The position numbers were made by a program, and so were the translations under genes. A stretch of DNA of 6,217 bases from Chitinophagaceae bacterium (GTDB lineage Bacteria > Bacteroidota > Bacteroidia > Chitinophagales > Chitinophagaceae), in the NCBI GenBank assembly GCA_003526435.1, contig DPWF01000287.1:1-6217 (forward strand). Direction: 5' to 3'. The notes below the pieces were generated by a model. It was not told the DNA's origin. It searched no databases and was given only the letters and a program-made list of their open reading frames with translations. Positions 6,197 through 6,217 of this stretch are shown in pieces (the first letter of the stretch is position 1; every line of letters starts with the position of its first letter).

Positions 6197-6204
6197 CAAA
6201 AGTA
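6197..6204 (-). promoter_or_regulatory. Bacteroidetes -7 promoter box of inositol-3-phosphate synthase
   Basis: TACTTTTG on the minus strand matches TAnnTTTG exactly, 22 bases before the ATG at 6174. Transcription would start near 6190-6193, leaving a leader of roughly 16-19 bases without a Shine-Dalgarno. The -33 TTTG element should lie near 6224, just outside the window, so the promoter is only half visible. Confidence 0.65.
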
Positions 6205-6217
6205 AGGGAAAGTCGGG

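Overview
The window looks like a piece of a Bacteroidetes chromosome, probably near the Chitinophagaceae. Three things suggest this: an exact Bacteroidetes -7 promoter box (TAnnTTTG form) in front of one gene and a near-match in front of another, mostly poor Shine-Dalgarno sequences, and the character of the proteins. No tRNA, rRNA, CRISPR array, IS element or phage gene was seen, and the genes are ordinary.

Layout. Two genes run on the plus strand from the left edge: the 3' part of a 2-oxoacid:ferredoxin oxidoreductase alpha subunit (1-1239), then a small MmcQ/YjbR-family protein (1330-1665). They converge on three minus-strand genes. From the right edge these are inositol-3-phosphate synthase (6174-4864), a large secreted SLBB/Wza-type polysaccharide export protein (4581-2146) and a 53-residue helical hypothetical protein (1932-1771). 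The synthase has its own promoter box and a terminator-like hairpin behind its stop. The SLBB gene has its own plausible promoter and ribosome binding site. The minus-strand genes therefore look like separate transcription units rather than one operon. No pathway links all five products. The nearest to a theme is cell-envelope chemistry (inositol phosphate for lipids, polysaccharide export).

The unusual content is between the genes. Three short arrays with a strict 7-base period but unrelated unit sequences lie within 0.9 kb: 1240-1315 (folded back as a 25-bp perfect inverted repeat), 1943-1984 and 2087-2142. Each sits next to a gene end or start. A different long imperfect inverted repeat fills the convergent gap at 1676-1756, and a REP-like hairpin element lies at 4722-4792. 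These repeats are the best candidates for a second look. I see no convincing new multi-gene system.
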